Shown here: one piece after another, positions 18,073 to 28,338 of the stretch
How the letters are laid out: every line of letters starts with the position of its first letter
Position numbering within the stretch: the stretch's first letter is position 1
Assembly (NCBI RefSeq): GCF_009928485.1
Contig: NZ_JAABNP010000005.1
Span: 124,001-188,000 of the forward strand
Direction of reading: 5' to 3'
DNA: 64,000 nt
Source: Clostridium sp. C2-6-12
Lineage (GTDB): Bacteria; Bacillota; Clostridia; Clostridiales; Clostridiaceae
Program-made: the position numbers and the translations under genes
Notes under the pieces: model-generated
Databases searched by the model: none
What the model was told of the DNA's origin: nothing
What the model saw: only the letters and a program-made list of their open reading frames with translations

Positions 18073-18834
18073 ATGAAAAGATTTCTTAAATGTGTCATAT
18101 TATTAACTCTAATGCAGATTTTTTCTTTAAAAGCTTTTGCTGAAGAAAGAGTAGAAAACATAAAAGCCTTAGAAGACAATATTCACAATCATTTAGAAAA
18201 TAGAGATGTAAAATTTAATATTATCTATACAGGTACAAGAAAAGAATTTGAAGAAAATATAAGACAATGTATCACTAATTCTTATTCAAATGATGATTAT
18301 TTAGAAAGATCATGGTTGGAAATAAAACCCAAAGCCCAAATAACATTTAAAGGTATAGAAACTACAATGGAAGTAACATATTTGACAACAAAGGAGCAAG
18401 AGGCGTATATAAATTCTGAATTAGAAAAAATCACTAAGTCTTTAGTGAGTACAAATATGTCTGAATTGGAAAAAGTAAAAATAATAAATGAATATATTAT
18501 AAATAGATATGAATATGATTATACTCAGAAATCAATTAGCGTTTATTCTGCTTTAACTACATCTTTTGCAGTGTGCCAAGGATACTCGATGACAGCATAC
18601 AAAATGTTAAATTATGCAGGAGTAGAAAATAAAATTATAGTGGGAACGCTTAAAGGGGCACCCCATTCTTGGAATTCTGTTAAGATTGACGGTAATTGGT
18701 ATCAGTTAGATATTACAAATAATGATTCTAAGGAAAGAAATAAGTATTTCCTAGTAAGTGATGAAATTTTGACTTCAAATGAATATTCCTGGGATAGAGA
18801 TAAATATCCTAAAGCTTTGAAGGGCTATTATTAA
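18073..18834 (+). CDS. secreted transglutaminase-like (papain-fold) protein
   Basis: A 253-residue protein with a clear signal peptide: MKRF, a hydrophobic core, then AFA-EE as the likely cleavage site near residue 23. The C-terminal half is a transglutaminase-like domain with a complete triad: C168 (AVCQGYS), H198 (APHSWN) and D213 (QLDITNN). In Gram-positive bacteria such exported domains usually act as cell-wall-associated peptidases or crosslinkers rather than true transglutaminases. The N-terminal half (24-125) is not recognised. The gene stands alone, with a strong terminator after it, so its substrate cannot be inferred from neighbours. Confidence 0.83.
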   Translation: MKRFLKCVILLTLMQIFSLKAFAEERVENIKALEDNIHNHLENRDVKFNIIYTGTRKEFEENIRQCITNSYSNDDYLERSWLEIKPKAQITFKGIETTMEVTYLTTKEQEAYINSELEKITKSLVSTNMSELEKVKIINEYIINRYEYDYTQKSISVYSALTTSFAVCQGYSMTAYKMLNYAGVENKIIVGTLKGAPHSWNSVKIDGNWYQLDITNNDSKERNKYFLVSDEILTSNEYSWDRDKYPKALKGYY

Positions 18835-18871
18835 TTATGTATTTTTGTAACTTAATATATAGTTAAGTAAT

Positions 18872-18916
18872 GAAACTGCTATTTAGCAAAATAAACTAAA
18901 TAGCAGTTTCGTTTTA
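18872..18916 (+). terminator. strong intrinsic terminator
   Basis: A perfect 15-bp stem (18872-18886 with 18896-18910) and a 9-base loop, followed by GTTTTA. Confidence 0.8.
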
Positions 18917-19062
18917 TATTATTTCACAAAAAAGACATAGGACTTTTGTAAGTATTGAATATAGAATTAAAAGGGTTACATATAGTAAAATAGACTCATA
19001 GCAAATGAAGAACTAAAAAATATAATAGAAATTAGGTAAAGATAAAAAGGGAGGAAATAAAT

Positions 19063-20172
19063 ATGGCAGAATTGTCACTAAGAAATATTTATAAGATTTA
19101 TGAAGGGGATGTAACTGCAGTTAAAGACTTTAACTTAGAAATTGCAGATAAAGAATTTATTGTTTTCGTTGGACCATCAGGATGTGGTAAGTCAACTACT
19201 TTAAGAATGATCGCAGGTCTTGAAGAAATATCTAAAGGAGAATTATACATAGGTGGAAAATTAGTTAATGATGTAGAACCTAAAGAAAGAGATATCGCAA
19301 TGGTATTCCAAAACTACGCATTATACCCACATATGACAGTATATGATAACATGGCTTTTGCTTTAAAATTGAGAAAAGCACCTAAGGATGAAATTGATAA
19401 AAAAGTTAGAAGCGCAGCAAAGACATTGGATATTGAACATTTATTAGATAGAAAACCAAAGGCTTTATCAGGAGGTCAAAGACAAAGAGTTGCCATCGGA
19501 AGAGCTATCGTTAGAGAACCAAAGGTATTCTTAATGGACGAACCTTTATCAAATCTTGATGCTAAATTAAGAGTTCAAATGAGAACTGAAATATCAAAAT
19601 TATATCAAAGTTTAGGAACAACATTTATATATGTAACTCATGACCAAGTTGAAGCCTTAACAATGGGTACAAGAATTGTTGTAATGAAAGATGGTATAAT
19701 ACAACAAGTAGATACTCCACTTAATATTTATAATACACCAAGTAACTTATTCGTTGCTGGATTTATCGGAAGTCCTCAAATGAATTTAGTAAATGGTAGT
19801 GTTGTAGAAAAAGAAGGAAAATTATATTGTAGTTTTGAAGAAAATAATATATTATTAACTGATGACAAAGCAAAAGTTTTAAAAGAAAATGGTTATGTAG
19901 GTAAAGAAGTAATATTTGGTATAAGACCAGAACATTTAGATGATAATGCTGAAGTTGTTGCAGCAAATCCAAATGCAATTCTTTTAGGAGATGTAGAAGT
20001 TGTTGAACGTACTGGAGCTGAAAGTAATATTTACTTTAAATCAGGAAAGAACAGCATGACAGCAAGAGTTGAAGGAAGTACTAAATCAGAACCTAAAGAT
20101 AAGGTTAAATTATATGTACAAAATGAAATGATTCATGTATTTGATAAGGAATCAGAATTAAGAATATGTTAA
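19063..20172 (+). CDS. sugar ABC transporter ATPase, MsmX/UgpC type
   Basis: A 369-residue ATPase of the carbohydrate-uptake CUT1 class. Visible motifs are Walker [10 protein letters not shown] (about 38-46), the Q-loop [11 protein letters not shown], the signature LSGGQRQR (about 136-143), Walker [17 protein letters not shown] and the switch His in THDQ. The C-terminal 130 residues form the TOBE/regulatory domain. In Firmicutes a single MsmX-type ATPase often energises several sugar importers encoded elsewhere. No permease or binding protein lies next to it, which fits that shared role. GGGAGG precedes the start at about 9 bases. Its position ahead of the regulator, malQ and glgP suggests a link to maltodextrin use. 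Confidence 0.92.
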   Translation: MAELSLRNIYKIYEGDVTAVKDFNLEIADKEFIVFVGPSGCGKSTTLRMIAGLEEISKGELYIGGKLVNDVEPKERDIAMVFQNYALYPHMTVYDNMAFALKLRKAPKDEIDKKVRSAAKTLDIEHLLDRKPKALSGGQRQRVAIGRAIVREPKVFLMDEPLSNLDAKLRVQMRTEISKLYQSLGTTFIYVTHDQVEALTMGTRIVVMKDGIIQQVDTPLNIYNTPSNLFVAGFIGSPQMNLVNGSVVEKEGKLYCSFEENNILLTDDKAKVLKENGYVGKEVIFGIRPEHLDDNAEVVAANPNAILLGDVEVVERTGAESNIYFKSGKNSMTARVEGSTKSEPKDKVKLYVQNEMIHVFDKESELRIC

Positions 20173-20197
20173 TATAGTTAACAGATGAGGTGGGAGC

Positions 20198-21142
20198 ATG
20201 AAGGGGTTAGTAAAGTATCTACAAGAAATTTATGAAAATTGTGAAATACCTTTTGAGGTTTACATAGATGGAGAAGAGATATTTAAAGCTAATCCTGATT
20301 GCCTCACTGAAAATTTTATTGAAGATATATTTTTAATTGGTGCAAAACAATTCAAAATACATCTTCAGGAAAAATATAAAGAATCTATAAAAATATTGGA
20401 ATTTTGTATTAAGGATAAGTATAAAGATGATTATAATAAAAAAGAAAAAATAATTACTCAATTATTACAAAATTTAAGTATATCAAAAGATAAAATAAAA
20501 GAAGTTATGCCACCGATTAGGGAAGATACATTTTTAATTACTGTAAGCTTAAATGATAAATTGATAGATGCATTAGAGGCCTTGAAAAATGTTTATAATG
20601 ATACTGATATTATAGTATTAAATTACGATGATACTTTAATTTTAATAGGCATTTTTGAAGATATAAATGAACATGTATCTAGTATAAGTGAAACTATATA
20701 TGGTTCCATTTATGAAAAATGCTATATAAGTTATTGCAAAATTCAAGATTATGAATTGTTAAGTGAATTATATAATGAAAATATGTATAAGATTAATTTA
20801 GGCAAAAAGTACAAATTAACTTCAATGATATTTGGGCAAAATAGTCTTTTATTTGAAAAGATTATGGATAGTTTAAAAGAAGAAACAAAATCAAAGATTC
20901 TTTATACTTTTAATGAAAATTTCTCTAAGCTTGATGATGATATGATTAAAACAATAGATGTGTTTTTTAAGTTGGATTTAAATTTAAGTGAAGCATCAAA
21001 GGAATTATATGTTCATAGAAATACTTTGATTTATAGATTAGATAAGATTCAAAAGTATACGGGGTATGATATTAGAAAATTTAATGATGCTGCTTTATTT
21101 AAAATAGCATTCTTTATTTGGAGACAAAAAAATAAAGTGTAG
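20198..21142 (+). CDS. PucR/CdaR-type helix-turn-helix transcriptional regulator
   Basis: A 314-residue protein, 25 bases after the ABC ATPase and probably in the same transcript. The last 65 residues hold the PucR-type HTH: LNLSEASKELYVHRNTLIYRLDKIQ, with the recognition helix around VHRNTLIYRL. The preceding 240 residues are a sensor region with no confident domain call, and a GGDEF-like middle part as in CdaR was not convincingly seen. Such regulators respond to small molecules and often activate neighbouring catabolic genes. Control of the ATPase or of malQ-glgP is inferred from position. The transcript ends at a long terminator directly downstream. Confidence 0.82.
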   Translation: MKGLVKYLQEIYENCEIPFEVYIDGEEIFKANPDCLTENFIEDIFLIGAKQFKIHLQEKYKESIKILEFCIKDKYKDDYNKKEKIITQLLQNLSISKDKIKEVMPPIREDTFLITVSLNDKLIDALEALKNVYNDTDIIVLNYDDTLILIGIFEDINEHVSSISETIYGSIYEKCYISYCKIQDYELLSELYNENMYKINLGKKYKLTSMIFGQNSLLFEKIMDSLKEETKSKILYTFNENFSKLDDDMIKTIDVFFKLDLNLSEASKELYVHRNTLIYRLDKIQKYTGYDIRKFNDAALFKIAFFIWRQKNKV

Positions 21143-21150
21143 ATAAAGAA

Positions 21151-21207
21151 AAAGACCTTTTCAAAAAATTACTTGATAAATAATTTTTTGAAAAGGTCTT
21201 TAGTTTT
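21151..21207 (+). terminator. long intrinsic terminator
   Basis: A perfect 21-bp stem (21151-21171 with 21181-21201) and a 9-base loop, followed by AGTTTT. Confidence 0.75.
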
Positions 21208-21477
21208 ATATAATCTCAAGGTAAACGAATTTATTAATTAAAAGAATTAAAAGCGGAAGTTGTATAAATATTCAAGGTTTGTTAAAATGTTATTAAGTAA
21301 AGGTAAAAAAAGTTTATTTTGGTCAACATTATTAAAAAGGAAGCGAATATAATATTGTATGCTTAATTTTACACTTAGATACAAATTTAATATTCTAATT
21401 ATATTATATTTATATCTATGTGAAGAATATATGAGAAAATTAAAAGCAATTATTAAGAATATTAAATGGGTGGGGGT

Positions 21478-22971
21478 ATGAGAATGGAAAGAGGTAGTGG
21501 TATCATCATGCATATTGCATCTTTGCCAGGAAAATATGGAATAGGAACCTTTGGAAAAGAAGCCTATGAGTTTGCAGATTTTTTGAAAAAAGCAGGACAA
21601 AGGTATTGGCAAATACTTCCGCTAGGTCAAACTAGTTATGGCGATTCGCCATATCAATCTTTTTCGGCATTTGCAGGAAATCCATATTTTATTGATTTCG
21701 ATATGTTAGAAAAGGATGGGATATTAAAAAAAGAGGATTATTGTGACATAAATTTTGGATCAAATGAAGAATACATTGATTATGGATTAGTATTTACAGA
21801 AAAAATGAAAGTACTTAGAGTTGCTTATAATAATTTTAAGCAAAAAGAATCTAAAGATTTTAATGTGTTTAAAGAGCAAGAAGCTTCATGGCTTGAAGAT
21901 TACACTTTATTTATGGCAATAAAGGCTGAATTTGAGTTAAAGAGCTTTCAAACATGGGAAGATGATATCAGACTAAGAAAAGAAGAGGTTATAAGTAGTT
22001 ATAAAAATAAGCTTTCAGACGAAATTAATTATTGGAGCTTTTTACAATATGAATTTTTTAAACAATGGGATAAATTAAAAAAATATATAAATAAGTTAGG
22101 AATAAAGGTAATAGGAGATATTCCAATTTATGTAGCAGAAGATAGTGCTGATTTATGGAGTAATCCTAAAGTGTTTTTGTTAGAAGAAAAAACGTTAAGA
22201 CCATTAAAAGTTGCAGGTTGTCCACCAGATGCATTTTCAGAAACAGGACAGTTGTGGGGAAATCCTATTTATGATTGGAAGCACCTTGAAGAAACAGGGT
22301 ATTCATGGTGGATAGATAGAATAAAACAGAGTTTAAAACTTTATGATGTTATAAGAATAGATCATTTTAGAGGTTTTGAGGCTTATTGGACTATTCCTTA
22401 TGGAGAAAAAACAGCAATGAATGGAAAATGGGTAAAAGGTCCTAAAATGAAATTATTTGATGCAATAAAAAAAGAACTAGGACAAGTAAATATAATAGCT
22501 GAAGATTTAGGTATATTAACTGAAGATACTGTGAATTTTAGAAAAAAGACAGGTCTTCCTGGAATGAAGGTATTAGCATTTGCATTTTCTGGTGAAAGTG
22601 ATAATCCATATCTTCCACATAATTATGAAAAGAATTGTGTGGCTTATACAGGAACTCACGACAATGACACAATAAAAGGCTGGCTTGAAACTACTGGCAG
22701 CGAAGAAGAAATAGAAAATGCAATAGAATATTTAAGTTTAACTGAAGAAGAAGGTTATAATTGGGGACTAATAAGGGGAATTTGGGGAAGCGTTGCAAAC
22801 ACTTCCATAGTGCTTATGCAGGATTTCTTGAATCTTGGAAATGAAGCAAGGATAAATCTGCCATCAACAATGGGAAATAATTGGTGTTGGAGAGCAAAAA
22901 AAGGCGCATTTACAAATGAGTTAGCAAAAAAAATATATAGATTAACTAAAATTTATGGAAGGTGTGAATAA
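21478..22971 (+). CDS. malQ: 4-alpha-glucanotransferase (amylomaltase, GH77)
   Basis: An enzyme of about 497 residues that transfers alpha-1,4-glucan segments between maltodextrins in the cytoplasm. It begins with the family hallmark GIIMHIASLPGKYGIG. The nucleophile lies in IRIDHFRGF (D295), the acid/base in IAEDLG (E342), and the third carboxylate in the later THDND motif. The start is one of two ATGs: 21478 lies close to GGTGGGGG (21469-21476) and 21484 gives more normal spacing. glgP follows after a single base, forming the classic pair that converts maltodextrin into glucose and glucose-1-phosphate. The 320-bp gap upstream should hold the promoter, but no clear catabolite (cre) site was seen. 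Confidence 0.94.
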   Translation: MRMERGSGIIMHIASLPGKYGIGTFGKEAYEFADFLKKAGQRYWQILPLGQTSYGDSPYQSFSAFAGNPYFIDFDMLEKDGILKKEDYCDINFGSNEEYIDYGLVFTEKMKVLRVAYNNFKQKESKDFNVFKEQEASWLEDYTLFMAIKAEFELKSFQTWEDDIRLRKEEVISSYKNKLSDEINYWSFLQYEFFKQWDKLKKYINKLGIKVIGDIPIYVAEDSADLWSNPKVFLLEEKTLRPLKVAGCPPDAFSETGQLWGNPIYDWKHLEETGYSWWIDRIKQSLKLYDVIRIDHFRGFEAYWTIPYGEKTAMNGKWVKGPKMKLFDAIKKELGQVNIIAEDLGILTEDTVNFRKKTGLPGMKVLAFAFSGESDNPYLPHNYEKNCVAYTGTHDNDTIKGWLETTGSEEEIENAIEYLSLTEEEGYNWGLIRGIWGSVANTSIVLMQDFLNLGNEARINLPSTMGNNWCWRAKKGAFTNELAKKIYRLTKIYGRCE

Positions 22972-22972
22972 A

Positions 22973-25333
22973 TTGAGAAAAGAAAAAATTGTAGAGGGAA
23001 TAGAAAGATACTTAAAAGTTAAACATGGGATAAAATTGAAGGATGCAAAAGATTATGAAATATTTAATGCGCTTTCGTTAACAATTCTAGAAGATATTGT
23101 AGAGGATTGGAATGAAACAAGTGAGGCCTATAATAGAGGAAGAATGGCTTATTATTTGTCAGCAGAATATTTAATGGGTAGAGCACTTGGCAATAATTTA
23201 ATGAACTTAGGTATTTATGATGAAATAAAAGAAGTATTAGCTGAATTAAAAATTGATTTAAATAGAATAGAAGAGATAGAAGAAGATGCAGGCCTTGGTA
23301 ATGGTGGACTTGGAAGATTAGCAGCATGTTTTGTAGAATCAGCAGCAACTTTAAATATGCCTTTAGTGGGGTATGGTATAAGATATAGCAATGGATTATT
23401 TAAGCAAAACATAGAAAATGGATTCCAAACTGAATGTGAAGATACTTGGCTTAAATATGGGGAAGCGTGGAGTATTAGAAAAGATGATGAAATCCAAATT
23501 ATTAAATTTTCTGATATGACAGTAAAAGCTGTGCCTTACGATGTGCCAATAATAGGGTATAAGACAAGAAATATAAATACTTTGAGATTATGGCAATGTG
23601 AAGCTTTAAGAGAATTCGACTTTAATTTATTTAATAATCAACAATATATAGAAGCAGTATCCGCAAGAAATAAAGCTGAAGATATATCAAGAGTATTGTA
23701 TCCAAATGATACAGCAGAAGCAGGAAAAATATTAAGACTTAGACAACAATATTTCTTTTCTAGTGCATCTATGAAGGATATTATAAAAAAACACAAAACA
23801 AAATATGGAAGTGATTTCTCTGAGTTTGCAAAATATAATGTAGCTCAATTAAATGATACACATCCTACAATTTCAATTCTTGAATTTATAAGAATTTTAG
23901 TAGATGAAGAAAATGTTGAATTTATAACTGCGTTAGCAATAGCTAAAGAGTTCTTTGGATATACTAATCATACTATACTTGCTGAAGCTTTAGAAAAATG
24001 GGATATTAGATTAATTGATAGATTATTCCCAAGAATTTTACAAATAGCACATGAAGTAGATAATGCATTAGCTAAAGAATTAAGACAAAAAGGCTATGAT
24101 GAAGGTGAAATTTGGAACTTTAAAATTATTGCAAATGATCAAATAAGAATGGCTAATTTAGCTATATTTGTTGGTAGAGCAGTAAATGGAGTTGCAGCAC
24201 TTCATACAGAAATTTTGAAGAAAAGCGAATTAAATAACTGGTATAATTTATATCCAAATAAATTCCAAAATAAAACAAATGGGATTACACCAAGAAGATG
24301 GCTTAGACTATGTAATTCGGAATTATCAGAATTTATTACAAATTTATTAGGAAGTGAAGATTGGGTTAAGAATTTAGAATTGCTTAAAGGTCTAGAGAAA
24401 TATAGTGATGATGATAAAGTACTAGAGCAATTAATGAAAATCAAACATGAAAAGAAAGTTCAATTGGCTGAGTATATTAAGCAAGAAGAAGGAATTATTA
24501 TTGATCCAAATTCGTTTTTTGATATTCAAATTAAGAGATTGCATGAATATAAGAGACAATTATTAAATGCTTTATATATCTTAGATTTATATTATAGAAT
24601 AAAAGAAAATCCTCAATTAGATATACCGAAAACTACATTTATATTTGGTGCTAAGGCTTTCCCAGGATATAGAAGAGCAAAGGGTATCGTTAAATTCATT
24701 AATGAAATAGCTAGATTAATTGATAGGGATGAAGAAGCATCAAAGAAGATAAAGGTTGTTTTTGTACATAATTATAGAGTATCTTATGCACAAAAACTTT
24801 TCCCAGGTTCTGATTTGTCTAAACAAATTTCTACAGCCGGAAAAGAAGCTTCTGGAACAGGAAATATGAAGTTCATGTTAAATGCAACTCCTACCTTTGG
24901 TACTTATGATGGAGCAAATATAGAAATCGTCCAAGCTAGTGGAGAAGAAAATAATTATATATTTGGTCTAAAAGTTGAAGATATAGAAAGAATTAAACAC
25001 GATTATGACCCTAAGAAATACTATAAGGAAAATCCAGACATAAAGAAAGTAGTAGATACATTAATTAATGGAACTCTAGATGATGGCGGTACAGGATATT
25101 TTGAAGATTTATATAATGCTCTATTGGAAGAAAGAGATCAATACTATTTGCTTGCAGATTATGAATTGTTTAAGGCAGCAGAGGAAAAAGTATTTGAAGA
25201 CTATAAGGATAAAAAGAAATGGGCTCAAAAATGCTTTGCAAATCTTTATAGTTCAGGAGTATTTTCAAGCGATAGAACAATAAAACAATATGCAGATGAA
25301 ATTTGGAATATAAAACCTGTATCTGTTATATAG
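22973..25333 (+). CDS. glgP: glycogen/maltodextrin phosphorylase (GT35)
   Basis: An enzyme of about 786 residues that releases glucose-1-phosphate from alpha-1,4-glucans. The pyridoxal-phosphate lysine is in GTGNMKFM (K633), preceded by ASGTGN and followed by the GTYDGANIE motif. EDAGLGNGGLGRLA near the N-terminus is the other signature. TTG 22973 is preferred because GGAAGGTG (22957-22964) lies 8 bases upstream, and the gene then starts one base after the malQ stop, showing translational coupling. The ATG at 22955 would overlap malQ. No allosteric N-terminal extension is present, as is usual for bacterial maltodextrin phosphorylases. Confidence 0.94.
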   Translation: MRKEKIVEGIERYLKVKHGIKLKDAKDYEIFNALSLTILEDIVEDWNETSEAYNRGRMAYYLSAEYLMGRALGNNLMNLGIYDEIKEVLAELKIDLNRIEEIEEDAGLGNGGLGRLAACFVESAATLNMPLVGYGIRYSNGLFKQNIENGFQTECEDTWLKYGEAWSIRKDDEIQIIKFSDMTVKAVPYDVPIIGYKTRNINTLRLWQCEALREFDFNLFNNQQYIEAVSARNKAEDISRVLYPNDTAEAGKILRLRQQYFFSSASMKDIIKKHKTKYGSDFSEFAKYNVAQLNDTHPTISILEFIRILVDEENVEFITALAIAKEFFGYTNHTILAEALEKWDIRLIDRLFPRILQIAHEVDNALAKELRQKGYDEGEIWNFKIIANDQIRMANLAIFVGRAVNGVAALHTEILKKSELNNWYNLYPNKFQNKTNGITPRRWLRLCNSELSEFITNLLGSEDWVKNLELLKGLEKYSDDDKVLEQLMKIKHEKKVQLAEYIKQEEGIIIDPNSFFDIQIKRLHEYKRQLLNALYILDLYYRIKENPQLDIPKTTFIFGAKAFPGYRRAKGIVKFINEIARLIDRDEEASKKIKVVFVHNYRVSYAQKLFPGSDLSKQISTAGKEASGTGNMKFMLNATPTFGTYDGANIEIVQASGEENNYIFGLKVEDIERIKHDYDPKKYYKENPDIKKVVDTLINGTLDDGGTGYFEDLYNALLEERDQYYLLADYELFKAAEEKVFEDYKDKKKWAQKCFANLYSSGVFSSDRTIKQYADEIWNIKPVSVI

Positions 25334-25678
25334 TTTTTAATAGAATAACATTATAAATGAAGAGCTATGGAACAAAAAGTTATTCCTAGCTCTTCATTTT
25401 CCTAAAAAATAAAAGATTTTAATATAGAATCTTAGCTATAGGGCATATTTATAATAGAATTTATATGGAAAAAAATTCAAAAAAGAAAGTTTACATTTTT
25501 TTATATTTACGATATTATTAATAATATAGAAAATTAGGAATAAAAATTAAACTATATAAATTTATTTATCATATATGTATACACAATAACAAATCTACAT
25601 AAGAAAATTTACATTACGATAAACAAATAATGATTTTTATATATTGAATAAATTATTGTTGTGATTTAGAAAAGGGGA
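25334..25678. other. 345-bp intergenic region
   Basis: It contains the glgP terminator at its left end. The rest is AT-rich with no coding frame, and no distinct operator was recognised. Confidence 0.5.
25358..25401 (+). terminator. intrinsic terminator after glgP
   Basis: A 10-bp stem TGAAGAGCTA (25358-25367) with TAGCTCTTCA (25387-25396), then TTTTCCT. Confidence 0.7.
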
Positions 25679-25684
25679 TTGAAT

Positions 25685-26644
25685 ATGAAAAAAATAGTAG
25701 TATTAGATGGTAAAACCTTAGGAAATGTGGATTACATCAAATTAAATGAATTTGGTCAGGTGATTTATTACGATTTAACTTCAAAGGAAGAAGTTGCAGA
25801 AAGAATCAAAGATGCTAATATAATAGTAACTAATAAAGTTGTGCTTGATAGAGAAAATTTAAAAAATGCAGATGAACTTGAACTTATTTGTGAGGCGGCC
25901 ACAGGATATAACAATATAGATATTGAATATGCAAAAGAAAGAAATATTGCAGTTACAAATGTAAAAGGATATTCAACTACTACAGTAGCTCAACATACTT
26001 TTGCTATGCTGCTTCATTTATATGATAAAATTAATTACTTTGATAATTACATCAAAAGTGGAGAATATTCTGAATCTCCAATGTTCACTAATTTAGAAGT
26101 TCCATATAAAGATTTATGTGGGAAGGTATGGGGAATAATTGGACTTGGTAGTATTGGAAAAAGAGTTGCAAAAATAGCCCAAGCTTTTGGTGCAAGAGTT
26201 GTGTATTTTTCAACTTCAGGAAAAAATGCTGATTCTGATTATGCAAGAGTAGAATTTGAGGCATTATTAAAACAAAGTGATATTATTTCTATTCATGCTC
26301 CTTTAAATGAAAAAACTGAAGGATTAATAAACTACGAAGCATTTACGAAGATGAAGAAAGATGCTGTAGTTATAAATGTAGCAAGAGGGCCTATAATAGT
26401 AGATGAAGATTTAGCTAGAGCCATAGATGAAGATATAATAGGTGGAGCAGCTTTGGATGTATTTAAAATTGAACCAATTCCAGTAAATAATCCGTTATTG
26501 AAGATTAAAAATAAAGATAAGATAGTATTAACACCACATATAGCATGGGCAAGTGAAGAAGCTAGAAATAGATTATTTGCAGATTTGTTAGAAAATATAA
26601 GTGCATTTAATAGAAAAGAAATAAGAAATAGAGTGGAACTTTAA
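25685..26644 (+). CDS. D-isomer-specific 2-hydroxyacid dehydrogenase
   Basis: A 319-residue NAD(P)-dependent enzyme with the two-domain D-2-hydroxyacid dehydrogenase fold. The cofactor motif is GIIGLGSIGKRVA (near 150-160). The active site includes the Arg in NVARGPIIVDE, a downstream Glu in the KIEPIP segment, and H285 in LTPHIAWAS. The sequence is closest in style to hydroxypyruvate/glycerate dehydrogenases, but D-lactate dehydrogenase cannot be ruled out by eye. ATG 25685 is preferred over TTG 25679 because AAAGGGGA (25671-25678) gives 6-base spacing. It is a single-gene transcript closed by a bidirectional terminator. Confidence 0.9.
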   Translation: MKKIVVLDGKTLGNVDYIKLNEFGQVIYYDLTSKEEVAERIKDANIIVTNKVVLDRENLKNADELELICEAATGYNNIDIEYAKERNIAVTNVKGYSTTTVAQHTFAMLLHLYDKINYFDNYIKSGEYSESPMFTNLEVPYKDLCGKVWGIIGLGSIGKRVAKIAQAFGARVVYFSTSGKNADSDYARVEFEALLKQSDIISIHAPLNEKTEGLINYEAFTKMKKDAVVINVARGPIIVDEDLARAIDEDIIGGAALDVFKIEPIPVNNPLLKIKNKDKIVLTPHIAWASEEARNRLFADLLENISAFNRKEIRNRVEL

Positions 26645-26648
26645 TATT

Positions 26649-26677
26649 AAAAAGGAATTCCGTTGGAATTCCTTTTT
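26649..26677. terminator. bidirectional terminator between convergent genes
   Basis: A 13-bp perfect stem AAAAAGGAATTCC with GGAATTCCTTTTT and a 3-base loop. The A and T tracts are part of the stem, so it serves both strands. Confidence 0.85.
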
Positions 26678-26693
26678 AACTGCTGATTTTTGT

Positions 26694-27851
26694 TTATTCA
26701 TTACTATCACTAATGTCACTATCTAATTGATATTCACGATCTAAGATTTCTGATAATTGTGTTGAAATATTGTCAACAGCTTCATCGATGTTTTCATTAC
26801 ATAATATGATTATTAAATAATTCTTATTTAAATTCTTTTCAACAAATGAGGTATATCCTGGCAAGTTGCCACTATGATAGGCAACTTTATCTCCATCAGT
26901 GTTTTCATAAATAAACCAACCATAGCCATAATTATTTAAGTAAGGAGTAAACATTTCGTCTAAAGATTTTTTTGTAATTATTTTTTCTGAAAATAATGAA
27001 TTCTCCCATTTTCGCAAATCTTCGGAGTTAGAATAAATTTCACCAGCAGCATATGACATTAATCCTTCTGTTTTTGGAGCTTCAGCATGTTCGTTTGAAT
27101 ATTTGTTTATAAAGTAGTACCCTATGGATTTATTTTTTGACTCAGTTTCATTGTTTAAAAAACCTGTTGAGGTTAAATTTAATGGTATTATTATATTATT
27201 TTTAATAAAATCCTCATAAGTCATATTTGATACTTTCTCAATTACATATCCAAGTAATATATAATTTGAATTGCTGTATTCAAATGAGGTTCCAGCGTTA
27301 AAATTAAAGGGCTCATTTTTAAATAATCCAATAAGTTCATCTGGAGTGTAATTAAGATCATGATTTTCAGTATCTATTGAATCAACATAATCTAAATACT
27401 CAGGAATGCCAGAAGTATGAGTGAGAAGATTATAAAGTGTTATCTTATTTCCATTTGGATAATCAGGAATATACTTATCTAGAGTATCATAAACATCCAA
27501 AAGTTTTTTTTCTTGAAGCATTAAAATTCCAGCAGCAGTAAATTGCTTTGTTAAAGATGCAATTTGAAATATAGTCTGTGGTTTGTTTTGAATACGCTTA
27601 TTGTAATCTGCGGTACCATATCCTTTATTTAAGAGAACTTCATCATCTTTTGTAATTAGGATTGTTCCGCTAAATTCATTTTTCTTTGAGTAATTATCCA
27701 TATATTTTGATAATTTACCATTTATACTACTATTAGAGCTTACTACTGTTTTCTTGTGAACATTTTTTTGATTAATATTTTCACAGCCCATTAATAGTAA
27801 AGTAGATATTAAGAATAAGATCATTATATTTAATAAATTTTTTTTCAGCAT
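26694..27851 (-). CDS. beta-lactamase-fold serine hydrolase lipoprotein
   Basis: A 385-residue protein of the class C beta-lactamase/PBP4* family (S12 type). The N-terminus is a lipoprotein signal ending in the lipobox LLMGC (C23), so it should be anchored on the outer face of the membrane. The catalytic motifs are SLTK (S99-K102), YSN in EYSNSNY and HSG in YHSGN. Relatives act as D-aminopeptidases, esterases or weak carboxypeptidases, and true beta-lactamase activity is less likely. GGGAGGGG precedes the ATG. It is the only minus-strand gene in the 18-64 kb part and has no operon partners. Confidence 0.88.
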   Translation of the reverse strand: MLKKNLLNIMILFLISTLLLMGCENINQKNVHKKTVVSSNSSINGKLSKYMDNYSKKNEFSGTILITKDDEVLLNKGYGTADYNKRIQNKPQTIFQIASLTKQFTAAGILMLQEKKLLDVYDTLDKYIPDYPNGNKITLYNLLTHTSGIPEYLDYVDSIDTENHDLNYTPDELIGLFKNEPFNFNAGTSFEYSNSNYILLGYVIEKVSNMTYEDFIKNNIIIPLNLTSTGFLNNETESKNKSIGYYFINKYSNEHAEAPKTEGLMSYAAGEIYSNSEDLRKWENSLFSEKIITKKSLDEMFTPYLNNYGYGWFIYENTDGDKVAYHSGNLPGYTSFVEKNLNKNYLIIILCNENIDEAVDNISTQLSEILDREYQLDSDISDSNE

Positions 27852-28338
27852 TATTAAATTCCCCTCCCATATGTAAAGTTAACAATTACTATATTATTCC
27901 CTAATTAATATAGAATGAGTCTTGATTTAAATGTTAATTTATTAACAAGTATTATTGAATTATAGTTTATTATATACTAATTGTAACACCTAATCTATAA
28001 ATAGGAGTGTAAATTAAAGAAAATGTAATAATTTTGCTTTTAAAACATCACATATGTTTTATAAATATAACTTATATGAGGATTAATTACTTTTCAGAAA
28101 AGTAACAATCTAATTTAAATTAAAAGAATTACTTGGAAAAGATAGGATAGTTAAATGCGGTAAAATTACAGGTGCTATTTAGAAAAGAAGTAACTGGTTT
28201 TATTTTTAGTTTAGTGTTAATATATATATTGCTAAGGCATATTTAACAAATAATAAGTCAATACTGATGATAGCGTAGACTTATTATTTTATTTATTGTG
28301 CCTAAAAGTAATAACTATAAGGAGGATACTAAAATATC
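27852..28338. other. 487-bp divergent intergenic region
   Basis: No coding frame seen. It must hold promoters for the lipoprotein (leftward) and topB (rightward). It contains a loose inverted repeat at 28051-28078 and the terminator-like hairpin listed at 28248-28295. Confidence 0.5.
28248..28295 (+). promoter_or_regulatory. terminator-like hairpin in the topB leader (possible attenuator)
   Basis: A 12-bp stem AAATAATAAGTC (28248-28259) with GACTTATTATTT (28278-28289), then TTATTTATT. No rightward gene ends upstream, so it can act only on the topB leader or on a small transcript. Confidence 0.4.
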
